DNA of 64,000 bases from Prostheceraeus crozeri (Eukaryota > Platyhelminthes > Polycladida > Euryleptidae), in contig CAJQUW010006362.1 in the NCBI GenBank assembly GCA_907163375.1, positions 1 to 64,000 on the forward strand. Reading direction: 5' to 3'. A model generated the notes under the pieces. It had not been told where the DNA came from and ran no database searches. It saw nothing but the letters and a program-made list of their open reading frames with translations. The position numbers and the translations under genes are program-made. Below, piece by piece: positions 45,771 through 55,408 of this stretch (positions are counted from its first letter, which is position 1; each line of letters starts with the position of its first letter).

Positions 45771-46561
45771 AGTCATGAGCTAGGGTGGGGCCCACTGCGG
45801 GCATCTTGATTTTTGCGGGGTGGGCATTCGCCTGCGTGCACGGGCATGTACAATAATAACTTAATCTGCGAATTCATATCCGGTCAGTGGAAATGCAGGT
45901 AGGAGTAGGAATTCATGGCGACACAAATGACGTGGGTTTAATGCATGTTTGCTAAGCTCATTATGCAAGGGAATCTTGTCACTAACGAATTTAGTGACAT
46001 CGTATTATTTAGTCACTATTTCTGAAGGCTAGACCTAGGCCTATGCTAGGTGGCAAGTTCCAAGCTTTGTGTAAGCGAAGTGTCAAATGGGTGAACATTG
46101 ACCCATCATCGCCTAGCAACTTCGTGGAGCGTGATGCTGCTAAAGCGTGTTATAAGCTAATCATCACGGCAGAAGGATTTTGGCTTCCTCTATCGATTTT
46201 GATATTCTCTATTTTGATTGGGTTTGATACGGAGTGTGTGACGTGTAACGTTTGACGTCAACTTATGTTTCGCATTGTCATAGCGGGACAATGTCGACAA
46301 CGAATTTCCGATAGTGCAGCTTATATCATTTCGCGATGTCAGATGGGAGAACATCATGCATTGTCAGCTTCCACGTTTCTCTGAAAAAAACAATCTTGGC
46401 TAGAAGTGACAGCACTACATAGGGTTCATCAAAATTGAACATTGTTTTGACTTAAAAAGAACGATTGAACGGGTGTTTTACGCCATGAACAAACGAATGG
46501 GTCTGAAAGACTAGTGAACGGAAGATCGAACGAACGGGGAAAATATGACCGTTCAAATGCC

Positions 46562-46739
46562 CTGCTCGCTTTATTAATTTCGGACTCCTCTTAGGCCATC
46601 ATCTATACATGTGCAGTATGTTGGAAAATCTTCAAAATTTATGTTACATAATGTCGATGATTCCTGAGCAGACTGAAAGTACGTATGTACTTACCTAAGA
46701 TGGCTGAAGAGGAGGCCGAAATAAAATAAAGCGAGTAAA
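46562..46739. repeat. Foldback inserted in the right arm of the 2 kb element
   Basis: GCTCGCTTTATTAATTTCGG at the left pairs with CCGAAATAAAATAAAGCGAG at the right, with inner ACTCCTCTTAGGCCATC / GATGGCTGAAGAGGAG pairing. The uninterrupted left arm of the host element reads straight across this point (TTTTTACTCCTTTTTAGGGC), confirming insertion. Confidence 0.65.
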
Positions 46740-46780
46740 AGCAATTACCATCTTTTGTACTTGGTTTCCCAACTAAAACT

Positions 46781-47902
46781 TACGGAATAGTGAACGACCA
46801 AGCCCCTTCAATTCTCAAATATCTGAGGAAAGAACGTTGCTCTGATCTTTCATAAATTTGACCGTTCTTCTGCATAAAACTAAGTAATAAATATGAAGAG
46901 TCAAAAGCTAAACTTGTATGAATGTTTCCCAAATTTTCACACTGAGGATTAATCGCGAGCAATATAAAAAATCATTTGTATTCCCCGTGGTCAGGTCCGT
47001 GAAAATTTGGGCGGCACTCATACAAGCTTAGTTTTTGATTCCTTTTATTTGTTACTTAACTTCGTGCAGACTAATCCAAATTTATAAAAAAATCCACTTA
47101 ACTCCGTCATGGCCGCTAAAAATGAGACTTTACACCTCTGATCTGCTGTTGATTGAGATGTAATGAATTCCATTGAGTTACTTTATGTATAATGACACTG
47201 CTTACATCTCCCTTGGATTTATTAGTGTAATTCTTAAATTAATCGATGACAATGCACGCAACAGGATGCAGATAGCTAGTCAATAGATTTATCAGAAAGT
47301 AACCATTTCGTACACATTGTGGCAATTTGGCAACATTTCGACTCGCATTTTTGGGACAGCAGCAATGTTTATCTCATGTTTTGCAACCAAAAGAAAGAAG
47401 AGATCAATGTGATTCTATTTGGAGCCAATCCCAACCTCATTTGATGCATAGGACGCCTACTAATTAAAATTGAAAAAAATAAAAAAAATCATTTTGAAAG
47501 TAATCCATGCATGAAAGGGTTAACTTAGTCTGAATGAAACATTATGCGATAAATATCTATGTCAGTCGAAATCATGAATTTACAGTTGAATTTGATTTGG
47601 GTAAAAATGCGTTGTGGTTTTGTGAGTGTGCAGTATTGCAAGAAAAGGAATAGGCCAAAAGTTACGATCCACCACTGTGCGGAGCATCACCATTTTTTCG
47701 GTAAAATGATCGCTAGGAGAAGTCATGCGAAATAATGCGTAGGCTACGCTACAGTCTGCAGCATTCTGGCATTTCGGACTTCTATCCATTAAGACTGTCA
47801 AGCGCTGTCACTTCCACCCTCTCCTATGGGACACAAGCAGTGCAGTGACCATTATTTTTAAAAGGTTAATTACATGTATTTTTCGATTTTCAGATGTAGT
47901 TG
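46781..47902. other. Upstream flank of CEP57
   Basis: No exon, repeat family or core promoter could be recognised. A leader exon for CEP57 should lie here or further left if the acceptor-like site at 47893 is real and not a trans-splice site. Confidence 0.35.
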
Positions 47903-48312
47903 ATGGATTCTCCAACTCCATTCACAAGTATGTTGAAAGGTTTGGATGCGCACAGACGCCATGCTGACGGTTTTTATGAAACGAACGCCAGTGTGACGTC
48001 TTACGAGGACATTCCTGACGAGCAAAGAGTAAACCGCAATTCTGCAGCACATGCAATGACGGAAACGAATCGTGGAGCAGTAATGAATGCTCTTCAGAAC
48101 CTCCAACAGAAGATTCAACGATTAGAGTTGGAACGATCTGGTGCTGAATCTGATATGCAACATTTGGCTTCGGAGACGGCTAGATTCCGGAAGTTGCTGA
48201 ACAAAAAGGAGGAGAAACCCCCACAACGAGGAGATAGTGAACCTTGTATGGATTCGTTCCATGACGCCGAGCGACGTTGCAATGGACCTGACAATGCAAA
48301 GATATTTCCCGA
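47903..48312 (+). CDS. CEP57: CEP57 exon 1
   Basis: The ATG at 47903 is preceded in frame by TAG at 47897. The exon ends CCCGA|GTAAGA, leaving two bases of a Glu codon. It carries the first CEP57 coiled-coil signature. An acceptor-like TTTTCAG just upstream suggests a non-coding leader exon or a spliced leader. Confidence 0.85.
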
Positions 48313-51300
48313 GTAAGAATTATTTCAAAAACTAAATTTCAAGGTTAAGGACTCTAGTCGAAAAATAGACTTATTTTCTTCAGCATGTTCTATCAATTCC
48401 GGCCCCTTATATGCTATCATATTATCCTTCTGATGATAACCTAAGAAGAGGTCGATATTTGTGAAGCACACTGAAGAAAATTCATCGATCTGATTTGCCT
48501 GATTCCCTAAACTCAAAATTGCATTTGAAAAGTGAAGCAATAGCTCTTCTCGTAATTATGTCTTTTGTAATGATATCAAGATCAATATCAGGAATTCAAG
48601 AGTCAATCAACCATTTGTCTTTGCTTTATGATTGTGAGATGAATATTCGTGCATGAAAAACTTTCAATTGAAGATTTTGAAATTCAAATTTGAAGGTTGT
48701 TTTTTAATTGAAGCACTATCAATATAGGCATCGAACCAATCGTTTCCAGTTTCTACAGTGTAGCCGGCCTGAAGATAGTGACCACATTAATTACCACAGG
48801 CAAAGTGTCATGGCAGACATTATTTCTACTTATAGACATTTGATAAATCTGCAATACCTACTGTGCTTATTATAACGTAAGTGTATTACTGTATTACGTT
48901 ATAGTATAATCAACTACTATTTGCCATGAAGTAAAGTTTTGCTAACATGAATTAGTGTGTTAATCTTATAAATAACAATTCACTTTCCTGATTCATTGTT
49001 TCTTGTTTTCATGCTACTGCGGGGACCTATGAAGGTCAGCATTTTCTATAGCATTTCTGTGTTTGTTATGCTATAAACGTTAGAAGTTTGTTGATATTAT
49101 AATTTCAGTATTGACCTTTATAATTTTTTATTCACAGCAATAAAAATATATAATAGTAGTGTCGAATGGGTGAGCGTTAAATCAAGATCTCTTTATTAGA
49201 TTGCATAGCTTTAAAACTTATCAGTGGTTTACTATCCACAAGAATTAATGACAAATGACAACTGAATATCGACTTCAGTAATCATAAAAAGTTATATAAT
49301 TTAAGTCATAAGTGAGCTTTTACAAAGAAGAAGAAAGGCCACTTTTGATTTTAGATTTAATTGGCTTAACATGCTTCGGCCAGCTTGCCTTCAGGTGCAA
49401 CGTTGGACTGAGGTTGCAAAGATATAATCTGACGGAAATCGATGCATGCGGCGCAACAAATAAAACACTGAAGCAAGCAAGAATGCAAGCTGTGAAAGAC
49501 CTATGTCATGTTTTAATACTAAATGACAGAGGACAATAGCGGCTATTGAATCGGACGTTGAAAGAGGAGTCATAATACTGCATTACAAGGTCAAAATCAA
49601 TACTGTATATATAAAAATCAAAGACAATACTGTACCTATAAAGCTGAAAAAATAACATGAGAAGTCAATGCTGTAGAAAAATAAATGATAATGAAGCTAA
49701 AAATACTAACAAATTAACAACAGATCAAATTTAAAAAATGAATAAAGCGAGAGGTAATTACCATGGTAGAATAAGACTCAAATCAAACTCTTTTTGTTCA
49801 CAAAAGTCAGGACAAAATCTTTTGATGGACAAAGCTTACAAGATACGTAACAACAGGCGCCGATTACTTGAGAAAACAACTTCAAAATACGACAAATCTC
49901 TTGTTAAATGTCAATTACATACTTGGAGATATCTAGTGATCGAGCTGCTCGGTATGCGAGTGGAGCGGGATGGGTAGTCGGTCTTACGTGATATCCACTT
50001 GTGCCAATTAAATCTATGATGAAATGTAGCCTTTCTTTTTATTTCTAAAATTTGTAAGGGATGAAGCTTTTTCGTGATCACAAGTGAACTTGCTGCAATG
50101 CAGGCTTAACTGCGCCATTTGTAAAACTGCTTGGTATTGGTTAAGCTCAAAGTCCGCTCCCAACATAAGACATTGCTTATCAATCTACATTCTGCGGTCA
50201 AACAGGATATGTGACCGTCACATGTGAGCTGCATGAATATTGATCACTTGCCTGTAGATTGTCACAGAGGCATCCACTTTTCGTTGCAGACTCGAATCAC
50301 CCTCTCCTGTCACAGCTAACTTTCCAAGTTTGGCTTACGGCAGTCCTTACAGCTCTACTAACAATCCTGAAATTTCCATGACACCTTCCAAGGCACATGA
50401 GATGGCTTTAGCATCCGCAGAAACGCGATGTACGATACTGGAGAAGCAGCTGGCGTACATGCGCACGCTGTTAGAGACTGCAGAGCGCGATAGGAATGAA
50501 GCTCAAAGACGGTCTCGAGCTCGAGGTGAACAATTGACGGTGTGGAGACAGAAAGCAGAATCTCATGTCCGCGGATTGGAAGAAGAACTTCACTCAGAAC
50601 GCCGACGGAATCGTCATCATGCTGACCTAAATTCACAGGCGGAGGTCCGTTGCCGACGTAATGATGTTGAACGTACAAAAGTAGACAATCATGTACTGCC
50701 TGAAATCTCGGTCGAGGAGGACGAGGACATTTGGATTCCTTCCAAGCGGGAGCATTGCCATTCATCCTCTAGTCAGGTGAGAACAGTGATGGTCGAATGT
50801 CGTGCGAATAGCTGTTCTTCGTTAGCTGGCGCTAGTTTGCTATTGCTACGGGCCAATAAATCAATAAAATCTTTTTTTTGAGTTTTAATTCTTTTTGAAA
50901 TTCTGAAATTAGAAATCTTGATATTTTGAATTAGTTTGCCATTTGCTATTACATGCATAGGAATTTGTAGAAAAACGCAAGGGAGGTGGCGTCGACCCCC
51001 CCTCCCTGGCTACTACTGTAAGGGGCCATCAGGTGTTGGATTACCCGATCCCAGCGATGGATGAGCTCCGCAAACTGGACGCTCTCAGGTCTCGTGTTGT
51101 GGGGATTGTACATGTGGGTGCAAGGGAAGTGATGTTTTGATTAGATATTATGATAACACGATATCTAACTTCGTTTCAATAATAACAGAACAATTCTAGC
51201 GTGCATACACGTATTTAACAATCAGCATCGAGGCTTGCAGTATAATTCATGATTGATCCAAAATTCCTATCAAAATAATGCGTAAGGAAAACTGCGCTTT

Positions 51301-52719
51301 ACTCAAATTTCTTAATTGAAAATAAACAATTTTAAATATCTAATGAATGTTTCTGTAACTTTTTAATTTTCTTTGATATTTAGCTATTTATTGTAGAACA
51401 TTTTATTTGTAAAGAAATCTGATTTAGGGATGAGATTATTTCGAATTTTTAGATATATCTTGGAAATGTTAATTCCAAAGTTTACTTATTTGTGCTAACA
51501 GTGAGTGTTGGCGGAATTTTTATCCTCTAGTATTCTTGTCCTTGTGATTGCATATTTGCCAGCTGCCTGACTGTATTGGATCATCATCATTTTCATGCCC
51601 GTTCGGACTATCCGGCTCATTTCTATTTCTGAGTTCATCATTTCAGAAAACAGTGTTGTTCTCTCCTTGTAAATTGTAATCTCAGTAAAAGAAAAAGTTA
51701 ATAATAAATTCACATTCTAAATTATGCTTACGAATTTCAACATTGACATCGCAAGAAATAACTCCGAATTGGAACTGAGTCTTCTAAAACTTTGACAACT
51801 TCAACAAAAGTTGAGAGAAATCTTACGATAAATCTTTGCGTGTGAACAATTTTCCTGTTCATCGTTTGCCCCTGAGAAATTACATCTACCGGTGCCTGTG
51901 AAGGCTAACTAAGATCAGGAGAGGTCAGTGAAGGAAAATTATCCGAAAGGGCGGGAAGGCCTCCTCTCTTTAGACAAACGTGATTATTTCCTACCATTAT
52001 TATTTTTTTATTTCCAGAATGGCGGCCTCTTCGTTACTTCAACCCCGCGGACGAAAGTCAAGGATGCTGCTGTCGTCAAACAGCAGAAAAGTGTCAACCC
52101 TCGTCGCCCTCCACGTCAAGAGAAGACATCCAACGTCCCATTTGTCGTTGGTCGTTCAGTCGGACAGAGTCATAATGTGAATGTGAATCTTCAAAGTGTT
52201 TTGGGTATCTTATCAAAGCGCGGTACATCGACAGAGAAGGCATTGCCGACGAAACGTCAGCGTCAAACGCGGAACGCTCAGGTTGATAAACAAATGCGTG
52301 AAGATGTCGGGGTTGTTCTGGAGGAATTGGTGGATGAATTCGACGATCTGTGTCGAGAACATCAGAGTTTAGTTCGGCAATTGGCTGATGCAACCAGCTC
52401 AGCAGAGAAAAGTTCGTTGGAACAACGACTAACTGATATTGTCAACAAGATGGAAGTCAAGGGCCAGCAAATCGGACGATTGCGGAGTTATATGGCAAAT
52501 TTCGGTGTAAATTCTGTGCCTGAAAACTCGGGGAATCCTAAAGTAGAAATCCGAACTACGATCGAAGCTCAGCCTTCTCCAGACATATCTCCGCCTGTCA
52601 CATCTGTAACACGACGGACTTCTGCAACAGAGAGGCGAGAGCGTTCCCTTAATCTGTTGAAAAATGCCAAACAGTTTCAAGCGTGTAGTTTGGATCCCAA
52701 AGATATTTCCTGGCATTAA
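47903..52719 (+). CDS. CEP57: CEP57-family centrosomal protein, 3 exons
   Basis: Joined exons 47903-48312, 50290-50776 and 52018-52719 give 1599 nt, 532 residues and a stop, with all phases consistent. CEP57 (translokin) sits at the pericentriolar material, where it supports centriole engagement and binds microtubules; CEP57L1 is its paralogue. Seen: the N-terminal coiled-coil signature ALQNLQQKIQRLELER (human ALKNLQDKIRRLELER), then ETRCTILEKQLAYMR (human ENKCNLLEKQLEYMR), and a C-terminal microtubule-binding half with VPFVVGRSVGQSHN near residue 341 (human MPFVAGKSTSPSHA). The closing block RRERSLNLLKNAKQFQ matches human RRKNLQLLKDMQ. The length is close to human CEP57 (500 residues). The start is the first ATG after an in-frame stop and lies 9 bases after an acceptor-like ATTTTCAG. 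CEP57 and CEP57L1 cannot be told apart here. The gene converges on TBL1. Confidence 0.88.
48313..50289. other. CEP57 intron 1
   Basis: AT-rich, with a small inverted repeat (TATAACGTAA...TTACGTTATA near 48873-48905). No exon-like sequence noticed. Confidence 0.45.
50290..50776 (+). CDS. CEP57: CEP57 exon 2
   Basis: The acceptor GTTGCAG|A restores the Glu codon of exon 1. A second AG (CACAG at 50311-50315) gives the wrong phase. The donor is CAG|GTGAGA. It encodes the second half of the N-terminal coiled coil and an acidic linker (EISVEEDEDIWIPSKRE). Confidence 0.82.
50777..52017. other. CEP57 intron 2
   Basis: Mostly AT-rich, but it contains a GC-richer, coding-like patch at 50960-51140 in frame with neither a clear donor nor a known CEP57 region. 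Nothing else seen. Confidence 0.45.
50960..51140 (+). other. Coding-like patch in CEP57 intron 2
   Basis: A 60-codon frame opens just after a TAG in ATGCATAG (acceptor-like) and reads EFVEKRKGGGVDPPSLATTV, then YPIPAMDELRKLDALRSRVV, ending GAREVMF and TGA. Composition is much more GC-rich and protein-like than the surroundings. It could be an alternative CEP57 exon, a retroelement scrap or chance. I recognise no family. Confidence 0.3.
52018..52719 (+). CDS. CEP57: CEP57 exon 3, last coding exon
   Basis: The acceptor is TATTTCCAG|AAT in phase 0. It encodes the whole microtubule-binding C-terminal half and ends ...KDISWH at TAA 52717-52719. Human CEP57 ends with a similar Ser-x-x-x-x-Trp tail (SSSLCWDY). 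Confidence 0.87.
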   Translation, partial: NGGLFVTSTPRTKVKDAAVVKQQKSVNPRRPPRQEKTSNVPFVVGRSVGQSHNVNVNLQSVLGILSKRGTSTEKALPTKRQRQTRNAQVDKQMREDVGVVLEELVDEFDDLCREHQSLVRQLADATSSAEKSSLEQRLTDIVNKMEVKGQQIGRLRSYMANFGVNSVPENSGNPKVEIRTTIEAQPSPDISPPVTSVTRRTSATERRERSLNLLKNAKQFQACSLDPKDISWH

Positions 52720-52903
52720 TCTATGTTCACGGCTGGTCCGATGATGGCCTTCAATACTCAAGTCTTCCAAAGTCACATTACCATGTCGTACGGGGTATGG
52801 CATGTGATACTGCTAATTTTTAATGATATTGTTTTTCATTATCAACTTTGTCGGATGGCAATTTTGTGTACGATGTTTTGATATTCTCATATCTCGCATG
52901 AAT

Positions 52904-52909
52904 AATAAA
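52904..52909 (+). terminator. Poly(A) signal AATAAA of CEP57
   Basis: A canonical AATAAA lies 185 bases after the CEP57 stop codon on the same strand. It is followed about 20 bases on by a GT/T-rich stretch (TTTTGTTGTGTC), as expected for cleavage and polyadenylation. Confidence 0.6.
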
Positions 52910-55018
52910 TGACCTTCAGTTTTGTTGTGTCATTTTTCATTGACTAGTTTCTGTTCTTTATTATTTGAATGCATGTCGACCGGAATTTTCCTTCAGTAGC
53001 CGGTTTGCGAAATCAATAGAAATTATCTTTACAATTTCCACTCTTTTTAAATCTCCAATAGGCGAATGCTATTTACCGAGCGCCGGTGCAAGTGATGCTT
53101 CATTTAAGTTCAAACTAACCAGTCGGCGGAAGATCATAAGACAAGAATTTTGGTCGAATTTCTGATGCAGAATAGAAGTCAGTGTTAAATATATTCTTGT
53201 TGGCGAATGGTCTGTTAACATATTGAGACCAGATGGCGTACCGTTGTGCCAGCACGCATGTGTTTAACAATTGACACAGCGACAACTGCCCATGACGAGT
53301 ACCGGCGAGTCGCTGACGTGTCCTGAGCAGTCCCGTAGATTTGGCTTCTAGTTTAAAAACATTATTTTCATGCGGCTTTGAAAATTATGCAATCCTAGCG
53401 TTAGAAGCGTGAGTTTCAAAGTAATCCGCAGGTATGAGAAATTATTAATTACAAATTAAAAACGACACGGTAGAAATTTCGAAGGATAGGAAACGGAACA
53501 ACCATCCTTGTGGAGAATCGTGTAAATAACTATTTACCTTAAAGATCGAATGAATATGAATTAAAAGTATGAGCAATTTATCCCGGTACAGAGTAGGAAG
53601 CGAAATATAATGGCTAACCGACCAAACTTTTGGAGGGTAAATAAGTTTAACTTATAATCAATTTTATTTTACGATCAAAGAACTGAAATACGAGTTCGTC
53701 ATGATACATAATCAGAAGCTAGCCGAAAATTACAAATGCTAAAAATCAAGAAACCAAAATAAGATCGCCATGAACGGAGTCATTAGGGAGGAACTATCTG
53801 TGACCGCATTGTTTCGGCCCCTAACCTCTAGCGGGGCCAGGCCAACCATATCAAATGGAAGATCTCTCCAAGCCTGGGGAAACATAGCTAATCTAGCAGA
53901 AAATAAATCTCAAGCAATGATTATTCGGGGCCATAGAATTAAAAAATCTGTTTACAATTCAAGTGCTGCAATCCATTCATCTAATCACCAGAATTCATTT
54001 TATTATTTTATTCATTGCAATCTAGCTCTGAGAATTGTTGACGAGCAAGCGTGCACCCACTAGCATTTCTTATATTGGTTAACTCGTGATGAAATTTAAA
54101 TTACTCCAATATTTCAAAGAAAACCACGCATACTATTTGAATTTGGATCAGTCGAAGTTCAACATTGATAAAACTGACTTTCGTTTTGACCCACACCTGA
54201 CGATCCTCTTAACTACAGTCAACTTGACAAGAGTCTATTTTTATCAATTCAGCTCCAGACGTTCTTTCCTTTAACAGTTAAATAAGAAGTCTTCTCAATC
54301 AGGAGATGCATTTAATTACACCAAGGCCAATTCATTTCAATGGGACATTTTCTCGTAAAATATGCATGAAAAGATGTGGTGAACTACCGTACAAAATCAC
54401 ATGGATATTCAATTATTTCAAGTAAAATGATTGAAGAAGTCAAGAGGATTGGAGACGAATAAAGCGGATTCAAAGACTGTTTTCAAGAAAATATAAATTG
54501 TTTTTCCACATGAACAAATAAGTTATGCACAGATGACAAATGTACAGTAGTTACCCAGGAATTTACAAAGATTTGGTGCTGCATTACAAGTTAACAAATT
54601 GAAGATAAAATAAGACATCATCATTCACGGGCGTCAAAACAGCTGCAAAATTCAATAGATTATCTTACAGTGAGAGCTCAAATCCACCTAAGAACTCACT
54701 AAATCCACCGTCGGAACAAATTCAAATTGATAGTCAAAAAAATATAACATTAACATATAGTTGCTTCCCTTACTTGGGCCATATCTATCACACAAGGACT
54801 TACACATAAATACAATTATCATGTATGAATACGTGATGGTTAATGGTTGAATCAAGTCAGATCTAGCTTCAATAAAATCTAAAAAATATCAATGTCCTGA
54901 ATTTCCACTTCTATGTGCAGGCATTCAAACATTGAAGTGTCTTTCAAATTTCTATTTATCCACAGTGTAATTCTTTTATATTTCTATATTATTTCTCATA
55001 ACTATTCTATAAAACTTC

Positions 55019-55024
55019 TTTATT
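55019..55024 (-). terminator. Candidate AATAAA poly(A) signal of TBL1
   Basis: A canonical hexamer on the minus strand lies about 360 bases past the TBL1 stop. The distance is plausible for a 3' UTR, but the surrounding sequence is very AT-rich, so chance is possible. Confidence 0.3.
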
Positions 55025-55381
55025 ATTTATGCAAAAACTGACTGATATTATCACAAATGCATACAACGGGAAGCAACTTTACTAAAACAATGTAGAAGTG
55101 TTATGATTAGAAAACATGGAACATTTTACTCAAATTATACAAATATCTCCTCGTGCGTATGGCTCTGAATACGTACTGTGAATTCACTAAGGGAATCATC
55201 CTTGTAAAAATAACAAAAACTTAAAAACGGCAGTGTCCGTCCGAGCATCTCTTCAATTCAAACTGTCGATGATTCGAATCAAACAGATCAAAGAAATCTG
55301 TACAATTGTCGATCGAGATGTCATTTCAATTTGATCGGGGAGTAAATACAAGAACACATTGAGTTCTGATAACCTGAGGTT

Positions 55382-55408
55382 TCACTTTCTTAAGTCCAAA
55401 ACGATCAC
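55382..55408 (-). CDS. TBL1XR1: TBL1 terminal micro-exon coding part
   Basis: Only nine codons including the stop ([11 protein letters not shown]) follow acceptor TCTTACAG. A 62 bp intron separates it from the previous exon. It is recognised only because TBL1 proteins end in VCVLDLRK. Confidence 0.88.
   Translation of the reverse strand: MIVLDLRK

Larger units (their letters stand above)
44732..46780. mobile_element. 2.05 kb element with long inverted repeats and nested insertions
   Basis: AGTTTTAGTTGGGAAACCAA begins the left arm and its complement ends at 46780. The match runs about 48 bp (through ...AAAAGATGGTAATT...TTTTACTC), then resumes after an inserted foldback as AGGGCATTTGAA and related GAACGATTGAACGG pieces. 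The interior holds dispersed repeat copy A, itself interrupted by a 243 bp insertion. No transposase frame remains. Confidence 0.65.
52720..55381. other. Region between the convergent CEP57 and TBL1 genes
   Basis: It contains the two 3' UTRs and their candidate poly(A) signals (52904 plus, 55019 minus). The frames at 53770-54063 and 54086-54274 lack any protein-like pattern. No repeats identified. Confidence 0.4.

Noticed and set aside
50311-50315. CACAG as the acceptor of CEP57 exon 2
   Set aside because: It gives the wrong phase with exon 1; GTTGCAG at 50289 restores a complete codon.
50358-52803. Minus-strand frames opposite the CEP57 exons
   Set aside because: They are antisense to exons with clear CEP57 signatures and have no family resemblance.
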